From positions 178,601,956 to 178,665,955 of the forward strand of contig CP136063.1 in assembly GCA_032622095.1 (NCBI GenBank): DNA of 64,000 nt, in the 5' to 3' direction. A program made the position numbers and the translations under genes. The notes below the pieces were generated by a model, which saw nothing but the letters and a program-made list of their open reading frames with translations, did no database searches and was not told the DNA's origin. Of this stretch, positions 23,236 through 36,900 are shown piece after piece. Position 1 is the first letter of the stretch, and the number at the start of each line of letters is the position of its first letter. This stretch comes from Siphonodentalium dalli. Lineage: Eukaryota > Mollusca > Scaphopoda > Gadilida > Siphonodentaliidae.

Positions 23236-23325
23236 CTTATTGGCCGCCTTTCTACTTATTGTCAGACTTTTTTTTACTTATTGGCCGTGTTTTCCACTTA
23301 TTGGCCGACTTTTGTTACTTATGAT
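23236..23325. repeat. Short tandem repeat of 'cttattggccg'
   Basis: Four imperfect copies of about 20 bp ('acttattggccgNNttttc'). Confidence 0.5.
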
Positions 23326-23704
23326 GCAGGCAGCTTTCTACTTTTTGCGGCTGATAACCTATAGCTAATTAATAATCATGTTTACAACAGCCTATAAGTG
23401 ATAAGTTTCCCAAACTAATGCCAGATGTGCCTGGGAATATGTGCCTTTATATAAATTTCATTTCCATTATATGAATGATTCTATATGGAAGACGCACATG
23501 CAACAACCGGTGCAGTGACATTAACTGTTTTCATTTGTCTTGCTCTGTGTTGCACACATTACTTCAGTGATATTTAAAAATTAATTTAGCAGACAACCAG
23601 AGGCAGCAATTTTTTTAATCTGTCCTGTTGCAGAGGTGAAAATATGTGAGCCGATTGGTATCTCTGGAAGAGATTTGTTTTATCAGCATGTACAGTAATG
23701 AGAG

Positions 23705-23803
23705 CTTTCTGATGAATGGCAACATGCCATATTTCCAAATAAATCCTGAAAAGTTACCCATAATTCTGCTGTGGTTAAAGAGTCGATTATTTAGGACATT
23801 ACA
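23705..23803. mobile_element. Single arm of the CAGTAATGCCC hairpin MITE
   Basis: Only the right arm is present ('gatgaatggcaacatgccat' to 'gagtcgattatttagg'). Confidence 0.6.
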
Positions 23804-23877
23804 TACAGATGACACATATAGCATGTAACCCTGCTTCCTTCCTGCATGACGTTAGTCCTGGCTGAGAATATGGTGCC

Positions 23878-24437
23878 GGACATTTGCAGAATGAGGTCCC
23901 AGAGGGTGAATTAATTCATCTTCTGGGGACCTTATTCTGCATGGCCTCATCTGATATGGGAGAACTAGACACAGATTTAAGTTCCCAGATGATGAATATG
24001 GTGATGTGCACCCATTGGGCACCTCGATTGAGCATTGTGTAATCTGCCAATTTTGGGGAAATAGAGAAACTAAATTAAAAAAGAAAAGAAAGTTTCCAAA
24101 AAAAAAAAAAACCTTGTTAATTTGATAATGATACTTTCCAGAGAAGATGAGGCCTAAGCAGAATGAGGTCCTCAGAAGCGGATTGTATTGATGCTACAGT
24201 AATCCACTCCTTAACCACAGCAGAATTATGGGTAACTTTTCAGGATTTAGTCGGAAATATGGCTTGTTGCCATTCATCGGAAAGCTCTCAGTGAGAGCTT
24301 TCCGATGAATGGCAATAAGCCATATTTGCGACTAAATCCTGAAAAAATACCCATAATTCTGCTGTGGTTAAGGAGTCGATTATTGAGGGCATTACTGTAA
24401 CCCGCTTCTGGGGACATCATTCTGCAAATGTCCAGCA
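23878..24437. mobile_element. 'tttgcagaatgaggt' MITE with a nested hairpin
   Basis: Left end near 23880 and right end 'gacatcattctgcaaatgtc' near 24430. Interrupted at a TA by the hairpin at 24197-24397. Confidence 0.65.
24197..24397. mobile_element. CAGTAATGCCC hairpin MITE, TA-flanked
   Basis: A 201-bp near-perfect palindrome between TA at 24195 and 24398. Ends CAGTAATCCACTCC / AGGGCATTACTG. A TA target and CAGT ends suggest the Tc1/mariner group. Confidence 0.75.
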
Positions 24438-24609
24438 CCACGTTCCCAGGCATGATCTTTATATTGATAGCACTGTGATGATTTATGCTATGAGTACTTA
24501 CCCCTTTTAGTATTAAAAGTTAGCCTAGCATGACAAGGTTGATGGATGAGTGAGTTTATTGAATTGTGTAAACATTCATATGTGGTTTTGGTGCAGATCT
24601 TTACTTTAA

Positions 24610-25107
24610 AGGCACGGGCGGCGTTCGTTCAAATCGCCATCAACGGAAGGAATATTAAAATATATATAGTTTTGTTCATATGCCAAACATAATCAGCGCG
24701 TAAATAGTATATTGTCGTTAAGACGTACGATGGTGTACGAAAACAAGAACCTGCTCGTGTTACAGAAGTTTTGCTTCTGTTTACATAACACAGCGCAATT
24801 CCATTGGTTAATCACACACAAATTATATAAACGCTCTTTATTATTTCCATATCAGGAAAACAGTAACAAATAACGCTCTTTATTTTTACCATATCCGGAT
24901 CTAAACAAAAGCCAGGTTATGTCACGTTTTTTGCCTTTGTTTGCATAACAAGGAAAAACATTTGACAATAACATACTGTTTATGCCATATTTCTGATTGG
25001 TATAAGAACAAAGTCTGTCTATATTTTACTATTCTTTCTGTTTATGGCGGTTTTTGACGGAGCTGAACATTTTAACAGCATACCCACCGCCAACACCGCC
25101 CGTATCT
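24610..25107. mobile_element. TTAA MITE, 498 bp (AGGCACG ends)
   Basis: TTAA at 24606-24609 and 25108-25111. Ends AGGCACGGGCGGCG / ACCGCCCGTATCT. Same family as 13192. Confidence 0.75.
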
Positions 25108-25237
25108 TTAAACAAATTTAATTTGAATTTATTTTGAATTTTTGTCTGCTAGCAAAAATTCAAATGATCGCCTCTTGCAAAGAGCGTCAGTGATTTTGTC
25201 ACCCAAATGCCACAGATAATAAAGAGCATTCACAATT

Positions 25238-25348
25238 ATGAGGTTTTTTTTTGTCGTTTTCAACAAGCCATATTTCCGACTAAATCCTGAAAAATTACCC
25301 ATAATTCTACTGTGGTTAAGGAGTCGATTATTTAGGGCATTACTGTAT
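25238..25348. mobile_element. Single arm of the CAGTAATGCCC hairpin MITE
   Basis: Right arm only, ending 'attatttagggcattactgt'. An 'agtgtcactaattcaacctc' remnant of the GAATGAGGT family follows at 25385-25455. Confidence 0.55.
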
Positions 25349-25699
25349 GTAAATTACATGTATGTCATATTGAACTCCTTCTACTTCAATATGGTGATGC
25401 TAGCCCACTGTGTGGGGTAGTGTCACTAATTCAACCTCTGGGACCTCATTCTGCATATGTCACACAAGCAGTCGTTTACTTAGGAAATTACTGTATTACT
25501 TATGGATGATTTTGTGGATAATTGTGATACGAATAATATTGATTGCTAGTAATTTTCATTTTCTTTTGCCTCATAAGTGAAAAATTGGGCACGGAAATTC
25601 TTATGTATTGGTGTCAAATTTAGATGGTTGTTCAGATATACTTTAAATGTGACAGCTGAAGCTGCTGAATGTGATATGATTATAATTTTAGATATTCAA

Positions 25700-26091
25700 A
25701 GGTACACAATCCGATTCGACAGTCCTCATATCATCAGATTACAACTAGAACAACATTTCTTAAAATGGCACTTCCATTATCAGAATCGATTAATTGCCAA
25801 ACAATTATGCTAACCACTGTCAACTATAATATAAAATTACCCAAAAAGTGTTATTTATCAACATTTTGTTGAACGCAATTTTGTATCGAGAGTATGTCGG
25901 TCAGCATTCATCAAATATTTGCCAGGCTGCCGAGTATTCCAGGTGGTGAAAAATAAAAAAAATCTATATCTGATAACTCTGAGCTTTGAGCCAAAGTTTG
26001 AGGGGTAGGTTCCTCGACTCGAATCAAATTTTGTTTACCCCCAAAGCCAAAGAAAAAGTAATTTATGAGCCTTAATTCGGATTATGCACCT
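25700..26091. mobile_element. TTAA MITE (AGGTACAC ends)
   Basis: Left end AGGTACACAATCCGATTCGA after a mutated TTAA; right end ATTATGCACCT followed by TTAA at 26092-26095. Same family as 22275. Confidence 0.7.
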
Positions 26092-26222
26092 TTAATGTAG
26101 ATCATGTACAGAACAAAAAAGGAACATATAGAAAAGAACACTTCAAGATGTTTATACTTATCTGGAAAAATTTGTATAAAAGTCACAACACACATCTACA
26201 TCATCCTTAGAAATGTGAAAAT

Positions 26223-26680
26223 GTGACCCGCCATATCAAATCCAGTCGTAAGTCGGGATTTTTTTACCCTGTGCCAATGCATTCTCTTATATATGCGAGT
26301 CGACCAAAGGTCGCCTCGCATATATAAGAGAATGCATTGGCCTAACAGTTTTTTATCATTTTTTTTAAATAAATGTTTCTTACATTTTTTAGGACATAAA
26401 ATAAAAAACATCCATTACCCTGCAGGGAGCCCCACACATATATAGAAGCATATAGAAGAGTGTCGTCTGCTCATGTTTGTTTGGGGCTCTCTATGGGTAA
26501 AATTATAAAATTGTTAAAGAATACAAGAAAACATTATTAAAATTGTAAAAAATTGTTAGGCCAATGCATTCTCTTATATATGCGAGGCGACCTATGGTCG
26601 ACTCGCAAATATAAGAGAATGCATTGGTACAGGGTAAAAAAAAATCCCGACTTACGACTGGATTTGATATGGCGGGTCAC
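26223..26680. mobile_element. 458-bp double-hairpin MITE, 4-bp duplication
   Basis: Same family as 17774-18233, flanked here by AAAT on both sides. High similarity over the whole length. Confidence 0.8.
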
Positions 26681-27036
26681 AAATGTGATGCTTGTGTCAA
26701 CTTGTATTGTGTTCTGGTGAAAATGACATCTTTTTTCTGTTAGGAACAAAATTAAAAGCTTTGGGTTTAGGACACCTGTTTTACCAATTACTGTTGAAAA
26801 CCACTGACTAATTTTTGGGAGGATTTCATTATCCTCGCATATAAACTGATAGTACGTCTCTTGATTTTCCGATATTCTTACAGTAAATATATTTAAAAAT
26901 TATTTGTTGTGCTATATTGAGTTTTCCGTGATTACTAATAACATAACGATTGCAGTCACCCATTGGCCCGAACCCTCAATACATCTTTTTTATGCTGAGC
27001 TTAATTATTTCACATTTTCACACCAATCGACAGGTA

Positions 27037-27250
27037 CAGTAATGCTCTAATACATCGACTCTTTAACCACAGCAGAATTATGGGTAACTTTTCAGGATTT
27101 AGTCGGAAATATGGCTTGTTGCCATTCATCGGGAAAACTCTCGGCGAGAGCTTTCCGATGAATGGCAACAAGCCATATTTCCGATTAAATCCTGAAAAGT
27201 TACCCATAATTCGGCTGTGATTAAGAAGTCGATTATTTAGAGCATTACTG
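27037..27250. mobile_element. CAGTAATGCCC hairpin MITE, TA-flanked
   Basis: Complete palindrome of 214 bp between TA at 27035 and 27251, centre 'gggaaaactctcggcgagag'. Confidence 0.75.
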
Positions 27251-28679
27251 TAGACAGGTTTAGTTATTTCAACAGTTAGACTCGTAAAATTATTATCTAA
27301 ATGGGGGTCACATATTTCTAAGCTTCGTTGCCAATTGATTTTTTAATATCAAATCTGTTTTATTATTTCCCCACAATGCATGGAATAATGTCGTAGTTTT
27401 TAGATTTGTCCATCCATAAACCACATGTTTGGTGGTTGAGAGAGAGAGCATGTGTGTGTGTGTGTTATGTTCGTAAGTTCAGTGTGTTACTATGATATGT
27501 GCTGCTTTCAGAATGAATCTATCATTGTATAGTTTCTAAAAAAGTAGATGGCTCATATAGTAAAGTTCATTGTGATTTGTATGTATTTGATTTATAAAAA
27601 TAAATTTTTACAATTTTCCAAATGTATGACTGGTGCATACACCCCCCCACCCAATACCCCCCCCCCCCCCCCCAATAAGGGTATCATGCAAAATTTATGA
27701 TAGTACTGTTTTGTGTGAATTGTTGTAATATTTAATATTATATACCCCGGAAACTATATAAAACTTGTTGGAAATGATACACTATTTTTCCAACTCTCAC
27801 CAACCTGTCAGCAACAGACACAATTCACAAATCTGGGAACATTATGTTTGCACATGCCTCCCTATAGAACTCTCTAACTACAGACCAAATCTCTCATGTG
27901 GTCATTACCAGACTTCATATTGATCTTCGAGGTGATCACTAGATGGAGCTATCAATTTTTTAAAATTTAATTTAATTGGAAAACATGGCCACCAGCGGCC
28001 ATTTTGGATTTTATTTTGTATATATCTCTCTCAATGCTGACATCTAGTATTACTTAAGACATTTTAACTTTCTGCATTCCTAATAGCTCCCTTGACTGTA
28101 ATACATGATGAAATTAACCCCTTCGAGTTGAGAAACAGTGTCATTGACACTTTCATTATTTGCGGTTTATACGTCGGATCGGAAAAAAATATAATCGGTA
28201 AGAAATAACTGCTTTCCAGATTAAAATTTCTGATTAATTAATTACATGGCTGTTGTGACAAATTTGTGAACATTTGTTTGGGTAGTAATGGCCACTGGCA
28301 ACTGATATTAAACCCAGTGCTAGCCAATCCAGGGGTGAAATGCTTCGTTAGTTTGTGCCCCACAAATAAAAAAAGAATTAAAAATCACGAACTTGCATGC
28401 TTTTCATAACTTTTTGGCCTGAGAACGGGAAATTGACTTTGCATGGCCTAACCAAAATATGTTCCGAGAGTTTAAAACTCAATCTCCCATTTATCCGCTA
28501 TTCAAAATTTGGGTGCGTTTTTGTTCAAGATATAATGACCAAACCACTGAAAGTGGTATCTTTAGATTGCCTGTAACATTCTAGTATTTTATTTTGAAAA
28601 TAGTATAGATATTAACTAATTTTTTTTAAACTTGGACAAAATAAAAATCTTTCATAGCTCATCAAATTTTCCATTTCCA

Positions 28680-28811
28680 TGTTGCCATTCATCGGAAAGC
28701 TCTCACTGAGAGCTTTCCAATGAATGGCAACAAGCCATATTTCCGACTAAATCCTGAAAAGTTACCCATAATTCTGCTGTGGTTAAGGAATTGATTATTT
28801 AGGGCTTTACT
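28680..28811. mobile_element. CAGTAATGCCC hairpin MITE, left arm mostly missing
   Basis: Keeps the hairpin centre ('gaaagctctcactgagagct') and the whole right arm. Confidence 0.6.
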
Positions 28812-28835
28812 GTAACTGCATGTGAATAAATAGAC

Positions 28836-28992
28836 AGAACACAACGCGCATCTTAATCAGGAATCTTTTACTGAATGAGTTGCGGATGGCGCAAGGATAT
28901 ATTTCGCGAGAGCGTAGCTCGAGCGAAATATAACTTTGCGCCGTCCGCAACGAGTTCGATAAAAGATTCGAGATTGTGATGCAAGTTGTGTT
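28836..28992. mobile_element. 157-bp imperfect hairpin element
   Basis: Left 'agaacacaacgcgcatctta' pairs with right 'gtgatgcaagttgtgttct'. Centre 'gagagcgtagctcgagcg'. Another hairpin family, unclassified. Confidence 0.6.
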
Positions 28993-29811
28993 CTGTATTT
29001 ATTCTATACCGTTCAGTCAGATAAGTTCAATCCATGAATGTCACCTCCATTGTTACTATAGCTATCTTTATTGTGATTTAAGTCTGACAAATAACCAGTA
29101 ATTATGGGGGATCACTGGAAGCGGATGATCGACGTAATGTACGTCATCTTTCTTGGCGACAACGTCAACAAGAATAGTTCCGGCTTGTATTCCACTAGAG
29201 GTATACACTTATATGTATTCAATGGCTGGGATTCTGTTGAATACATGTGCCTCGCGTCAATGGGTGTGGAATAAAGGTATTTATTTTTGCTTGGTCATAA
29301 ACTTGATATGGGGAAAAAACATGGTGAAATGTTAAACTGAAAATTTATCTCTGTTTATAAAAGAATAAAAACAATTACATATTTCAACATATGACAACAG
29401 TAATAAACAGACTAAAAGTTCACATCATATTTTGTTAACCAATGTCGGTGCGCTTCAGAAAACAAAATTATGTCAAACTTCTCAATGAAGGCTTGACATC
29501 TAGTAAACCAGAGAACATGCAAAATTGAAACAAGGGCAACGTCAAGCATGGCACAGTTTAGACAGTGACAATGTTAAATGTTTTTTGAGGATTTTGCTAT
29601 TTTATCAAGAAGGACCATAACACTGATAAGAATCATTGGATGAAAACTGTTGTCTGACAATATCATTCCACCAATGCTGGTAAATAGTATCATGATGACG
29701 GATGAAATATATCATGCCAAATGTCATTAAAATCTGACAACTGCTACTAGGGCTTACATAACAACATGTTGTACAGAATGATGAATTCACATATTTCCAA
29801 GTCCAACAAGG

Positions 29812-30065
29812 GCAAGCCTTGAAATAGTGTGCCTGTCATTTGCAGAATGAGGTCCCCAGAGGGAGAATTTAGTGTGCTACCCCGCATAGCGGGTTAGCAT
29901 CACCAAATTCACCCTCTGGGAACCTCATTCTGCAGAGTTGTAAGCAGAATGAGGTCCCCAGAGGGTGAATTTGGTGATGCTAGCCTGCTATGCGGGGTAG
30001 CATCACTAAATTCACCCTCTGGGGACCTCATTCTGCAAATGACAGACACACTATTTCAAAGCTTG
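29812..30065. mobile_element. Two 'gcagaatgaggtccccagag' hairpins in tandem
   Basis: Palindromes at 29843-29935 and 29944-30036 inside longer arms ('ccttgaaatagtgtgcctgt' versus 'acacactatttcaaagc'). Confidence 0.7.
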
Positions 30066-30341
30066 AACAAGGGCCATAATTCTGCTAAGACTGTATGGAT
30101 GAAACCTGTGCTATATGGTTATCATTTCCCTCGAAGCTGTGATAGTTACCATACCGAAGGACAATCAAATCCAACAATAAATCCACCCTGGAGTTTCAAG
30201 GTGATATGTCCATACAGACATTGGACCGATTGATGAAATTTGTGATTTGGGTGGGCTAACCCCGGGATGGTCGAAAGGGCCAATAGGCCCTTTCCTTCAC
30301 CCATCAAGGACCGATGGATGGAAGGAGCCATAGATTATATA

Positions 30342-30554
30342 CAGTAATGCCCTAATTAATAGACTCTTTAACCACAGCAGAATTATGGGTAACTTTTCAG
30401 GATTTAGTCGGAAATATGGCTTGTTGCCATTCATCGGAAAGCTCTCCCCGAGAGCTTTCCGATGAATGGCAACAAGCCATATTTCCGACTAAATCCTGAA
30501 AAGTTACCATTAATTCTGCTGTGGTTAAAGAGTCGATCAATTAGGGCATTACTG
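30342..30554. mobile_element. CAGTAATGCCC hairpin MITE, TA-flanked
   Basis: Complete 213-bp palindrome between TA dinucleotides. It lies 131 bp beyond the MOCS3 stop codon, so it probably falls in the 3' UTR. Confidence 0.75.
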
Positions 30555-30684
30555 TATTCCGAACCTCCACCAGGGGGTCGGTGCATAATAAATAAATGAC
30601 AGTGGCTCAGACTCAAGCAACTGGTGCAGATCAAGAAGCAGCAGTTTTTCATGAAGGCCTCCAGCACAAGCACACATTCCACCA

Positions 30685-30932
30685 TCAGTATACTGGAAAT
30701 GTTCGGTCCACTTGTTTAGCCCATGCATGCAATCCACCTGTCATATCCTTGAACTCTACGTTTAGGTCTCTCAGTTTGTCCTTGAACTTTTGAACAGCTA
30801 TTTGAGAGTCATTTCCTCGTCTACAAACAACGACAACGGGAAAGTTTGGAATGTTGTCTTTGTTGAGTTTTTGTATGTTATCTGAGATGGTGACTAGAGA
30901 TTTATCCTTCTCTACATCGCTAATTGGGATAT
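30685..30932 (-). CDS. MOCS3: MOCS3 terminal exon: rhodanese active site
   Basis: After 'tcattacag'. It encodes [20 protein letters not shown], the active loop [20 protein letters not shown], and [17 protein letters not shown] before TGA. The Cys of CRRGNDS is the persulfide-carrying residue, by alignment with human Cys412. Confidence 0.95.
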
Positions 30933-33900
30933 CTGTAATGAATATCAACAATTAACATTTAACCCTTTCTATAATGAATGGATACTCCTAATCAGTTATA
31001 AAAGTATAAATTAGAATGGCCTACTATTCATCTGAAAATTTGTAGATACCAAAAAGATAATACAAGTACAGAAGGATTCATATTCATCGGTGGTAAATGT
31101 TCAGATAATAAGTTCAAAAGGGTTTGTTAAATTGATTATTAACACTCCCCCATTCATCAAATATTAATGGTTGGATATATCAAATGTGTTTAGTTTGTAT
31201 AATACATCAGTAAAAAGTAAGTTCAAGCAAAATGTCTACACTCATGACATATTATTTGTACATAAAACGTAACTCAAAAATAAGATTTAGACAAACAACG
31301 TATACACCGAATTTCAAGCCATCATTCCTATTCCCGAGCGTGAAGACAAAAGATAATGGAGCTTTCCACACGTATTCACTAGTGGGATGAACTTTCGGTT
31401 GCTGGGAGACAAGGCATCTGCAGAAATAGTTTAATTAGTTTAAGAGCGCTTGTCCTTATATATGACTGACTGAAACAAGCTCCCTTTGGGAGCCTTTAAT
31501 CAGCGACTTCGCCCACATTTTGATCTTTTAAACATTTTGATTTAAATTATTTTTTTGTTTATATTTTATTAATAGATATTGCTCAAGTTAATCAAAACAA
31601 TTAATGTTAAAAATCATGGTTCAAGAGTATAAGTGTTAATTAATCAATTCTAAAATCCATACAAATGTAAAGTGTGCTAAGAAAAGCCTAGGAAATAGAT
31701 ATGAGGCAGATCAGAAGAAAAATATATGACTTTATTGTGTTGGATACATGTGTGTGAAGGATTAATTCTTTTCTGAACGATCAACCAATCGATACCAAAA
31801 ACTATACAGGTGAGGACTGTGTCATTATATACCTGCACATAAAATATGAACATGATCAGACAAAAATATTTGAGTTATCACATCGGATAGCACATGATCA
31901 TGTGTGGATGGAAAGAGTTAATCATTTCTAAACTTATCAACCAAACTTTACAGGTGAATGGTGTGTTGTCATAAACCTGCATATAATATATGAACACAAT
32001 CGGATAAAAATACTTGAGTTATCACATCCGATTGCATGCGTCTATGGACAGACAGACATACATGTCAACGGATGGATGAACAATGGATGGTTGATCCGGA
32101 TGTTGGCATTATGTGTATGGGTACACTTAAAAAGGTTAAATCAATTTGAGGTTGATCAGGAATCTGGTTGTGGTTTGATTCGCAAAATTATTTTATTGTG
32201 ATTTGAGGTTTCAACTTCTATGAAGTACACACAAAAGTAATAGATTATGATGATAATAATCGAATATCATAACATTCAGCATTCGATATTTTATTTGTAA
32301 GCTAATATTGCTCAGCAGTTTGGCAAAGTATCACATGCGAATGAGCCTATCAACTTTCCTCCTTTGAAATATAATTAAATTACAATTCTGCTATTATAAA
32401 ATTCTTCAAAATGTTTCACATCTATGCTCAATCATGTTTTTCATAGCAGTTAATTGAGAAAGTCCTTTTGGCAAGCAATGTAAATACTATATAAAGAAGA
32501 CTTAGGTGGCCGGGGGAGTATGCAGAAAAACTCAGGGCCACAGGGTGGGTGGGTGGTCTGGATCACAGAAATACAAATTTTCCCGCTGCTAGCAAATGTT
32601 TTACTGATGGGTCAGCTGATGTGGTCTAAAAAATCAATGCAGCAGTACAATGCAGGGTCCAGCGAATTTTCAATGTTTGATTCGTTGTTCAGTTCGGTCC
32701 GAAGTTTGGTTTAAAAACATCTGAAAATGCCAAAGGTGTTGTTCTGTCATTCTGCATCAATATCTTGAATAAGTTTCGCCTGATGCAGTGGAAAACGATT
32801 GCAGGTAATGTGAATTTGTGAAATAATTTTAGTGAACACGACCAAACATCCTGATTATAAAGTACAAGTCGAAACAATTCAAGACACAAACCAGATGGTC
32901 AACATCATTGCATGTTTCGGCGAACCGGAATAATGTATAGTTCAATCAGTCAGGCAAGCTTGATATCACAACCATGCCAGCACTAATTTATCATGAGATT
33001 GTCAAGAATGTAGGTGTGCCGCCCTCGGAAATACAAACTTACAAAACTACAGTCTTAATTTATAAATATTTTATCTAAGAATACAGTTGTTTTGAGGTTC
33101 TGTGAGTTTTTCGACCACATTACTTTCCTATCTATAACTACATGTTAGCACAATTGTGTATTTATAATTGAAAGCTTACTTTTGACTGGTAACGAATCAT
33201 CATTTGACATCAAGGGAATAGGCTTAATTTATTGGGGTAATTTTTTAATCGCCGGTTACAAGAAGTCATTATTTCTGATGGAATTGTGAACAATTTAATT
33301 GTTGCCTGCGTATTAAAACCAAAGTCTCCCACTTAGAAAACACCCTAATTAATTATCACCCCAATTAACACCCTAATTAATTATCAACTTTCTTACCTTG
33401 TCTAATCTTTGGTTATGTTTAAATGAAAACAAAATATTCGCAGGACCCTAATCAATTAACAATCGATTGCCTAATTATTTCAGCAAATACATACATACAG
33501 TAATGCCCTAAATTCCATAAATGCCATATTTCCGACTAAATCCAGAAAAATTATCCATAATTCTGCTGTGGTTAAGGAGTCGATTATTTAGGGCATTACT
33601 GTATTATCACTACAGTGAATTGATCACGTCGAGTTAAAGAGGTTAGATTGCTGGATCAAACAAGCTGACACAGACGAAGAGTTTGATCTGGAGACCTGAC
33701 CTCTTCAATGAGACATGATGCTACAACCAGATAAATTCACAGTAGCGAGATATAATAGGTTATTTATATGACATATATTAAACCATAATAAAAGATTTGA
33801 ATGACATAGACCCATGTAAAATGGTGATGGATTAGAAGAAATGCAAATAAAAGACAGATGGAATGTCGTCTGGTGCATATCCCCTTGTGGCATACCACCT

Positions 33901-36900
33901 AGTGTGGGCATACCTATAACCTATGACTGATATATTCAGACAGAAGGATCCAAAAATCCACATTTTCAGATAAACAAAGATGAATAACTACAGAACGAAA
34001 AACCTAAACAAAACGATTGAACATGCCATTGAATGATCTCATAGTGGTGAACATCCATACAAATTTCATTGAGATCTGAGCACTACTGTACAAGTTAAGG
34101 CCTGAACAGACATCGTACGGACCAAAAAGCCAATATTTCCAGATAAACAAAGATGAATAACTCTAGAATGGAAAATCTGAACAAAATGATTGAACCCTCC
34201 ATAGTAGTGAACATCCATACCAAATTTCATTGAGATCTAAGCACTACTGTTCAAGTTATGACATGAACAGACCAAAAAATCAACATTTCCAACAAAGATG
34301 AATGACTCTAGAATGGAAAATCCGAAAAAAAAATTAATTGAAACCTCAGTTGAATGTCCTCATAGTAGTAAACATCCATACCAAATTACATTGAGATCCG
34401 ATCACCACCATTCAAGTTCTGACATGAACAGACATCGGACACACGCATGGATGGATGGACAGATGAAAAACAGTATACCCCCTTTTTTAAAAAAGGGGGT
34501 ATAATAACTGGAAACAACTGTTTTAACCCTTTACCAACAAACCGGCCAAAAACGCCCAAATAAAGCTTCAACAGCCTAAAATATCTTCGGTCTGTCTCAA
34601 TAACACCATACAAATATGGATATCATTGGAACCGGTTCATTGACCACATTGTGATGGTTACAGTTATGCCCTGTGCCAATGCATTATCTTATATATGCGA
34701 GTCGACCATAGGTCGCCTCGCATATATAAGAGAATGCATTGGCCTAAAAAAAAATCTTTTTTAACACTTTTTACCATTTTTTCTTACATTCTTTAACAAT
34801 TTTATAATTTTTTCTTACATTTTTTATAATATTTGTCTACATTCTTTGACAATTTTATCATTTTTAATATGTGTTAAAGTCGACGTCGCGAAAATTCTCA
34901 ATATATGTTCATTTATTCATATTTGTATCAAGTTATGCACACTTATTTAAGAAAACAATCCCCCGCTGTCTGAAATATACGAGTGTTTACGACTGTGTGT
35001 GTCTGGGTGATAGCCTGATGCCTCACCTCATTATCTATTTTGACGGAAACAGTTATTTGCGAGAAAGCGTGTGACGTACTTAAGGACCTTGGGTATTTCC
35101 CACAATGGCTGACACTGACAGAAACATTTTTTGCGATCTGATTGTTCCTCGTCTGATTCGTCAGAAGACACTTTAAATTTGACAACGGGAGCGTACATGC
35201 ACGAGCCGGAATTACCACAAAATTACCATGGTGTGAGACCACCAAACGATCCAGACCTTGGATGGCGAAGAGATGAAAATCGCGTACGAAAATGGTGAGT
35301 CACTGAGCGTCTCTTATTAAAAATATCGCGGTCACTGGCAAAACATGTGAAAATAAAATTGATGTAAATACTAGCTAAAACCCCGTTTATACGAGCGGAC
35401 ATGTGTAATAATCATTACGCATACTCAATACATCGAAATATGAAATATAATTCAAGGAAAAGTTGTGTGTCTGCCAAAATGTTAGTCTAAAAATATACCA
35501 GTAGTATTTTTTTTTTTACTAAAAATGTCAATTTTTTTATGTATTGAAATTCTGGACTCGACCACTGCCAGTCCATGGCTGCTCACGGATTGACATTGGA
35601 TTCAGCTATTAGTATCAGTACTATGACAATCAGAGACAGTGTTTGCACTGGCTAAAATAATAATTTGCCAAAAATTAGCTAACTCTTGATTTGTGACATT
35701 GTCCAAGAAAAAAAAAATGTCTTGAAAGTTGAATATTCAACATGTTAATTGTTATCTCGACACATCTTGAGATCCTGACATGCGCATCTCAAGCTCTGAA
35801 CATATTACTAGTATCTCGCGATATTATCTTGAGATCTCTGCATATTTTCTTGAGATCTTGCCGTATGATCTCGAGAAAATATGTTAATATCTCAAGATTC
35901 TTTTCTCGAAATCTCGAGAGAGTCGAGATAATATCTTGGTGTGGATATTTTCTATAACAGTATATGATACATTGTATATCATTTTGAAGACAGATTCATT
36001 GTGGTCCAAGTGAGATGATTATATTCATGGGTTCACATGACTGTCGGGGTACTATACATGTACATGTAGTATGTCTTTTGAATGAAAATCTGTTACGGTA
36101 CTGGTATAGAAGAGCAACAGGAGGCATCTCGGATTCTCGGTCCAAAACAGCATCAACCCAACCAATTTCCCAAGCTGTTGTGGACTGAGAAAACTTGGTC
36201 TATACATGCCAATGTATGCTATTTCTGAATATATAGTCATAAAATGGAAAGAAATTAACTTTCCAAGAAAAGTTGTTTGAGTCAGTATTTGGGGCAGGAG
36301 AAAGATACTCGGGTTTATTATCGCCCCCACTCCCCAACCGAGCAGCTACTTATGACAAAAATGAATTTATTATTTTATAAGTTGCTTATTTTGCTTCATA
36401 CACTCATGAAAAGGCGAGAGATACTCAAGCCTCGGTATCCCCCCCTCCCACCCCGAACCCTGACTCAATGAAATTTTTCTCGATTAATTTTAATTTCTCG
36501 CCATTTCATGACTATATAAAGCGATATACCGGTAAATGTAAGTGATAAATAATAAGATATTTTTGTCTCATATGCAGCTGCTGGTTTCTTTTTTTTGGGG
36601 GGGGGATGGATATTCAGGCCTGTGTAATTTCTCCCAACCCAAATCCTGACTCAATCAAAATTTTAATGGATATATAGCATTATAGGGCAATATAAGCAAT
36701 AAAATAATTAGTTTATTTTTGTCATATACTCTTATGTAGATGCTGGGTGTGGGGGATATTCAGACCTGGGTATCTAATTCCCCCCTCTCCACCCAAACCC
36801 TGACTCAAACAACTTGTAACATGTTAATTTATCGCCATTTAATGACTATAACATAAAAATAAATAAGCAATAAATTAATACGTGTACATTTATATTTTGT

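Larger units (their letters stand above)
20207..30684. other. Intergenic region between convergent genes, transposon-rich
   Basis: No coding exon found. MITEs and fragments are listed separately. 20680-21290 has short repeats of 'agttcagtcccct'. 21730-22270, 27260-27650, 27750-28670 and 29000-29800 show nothing I recognise beyond poly-C (27655-27673). Confidence 0.65.
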
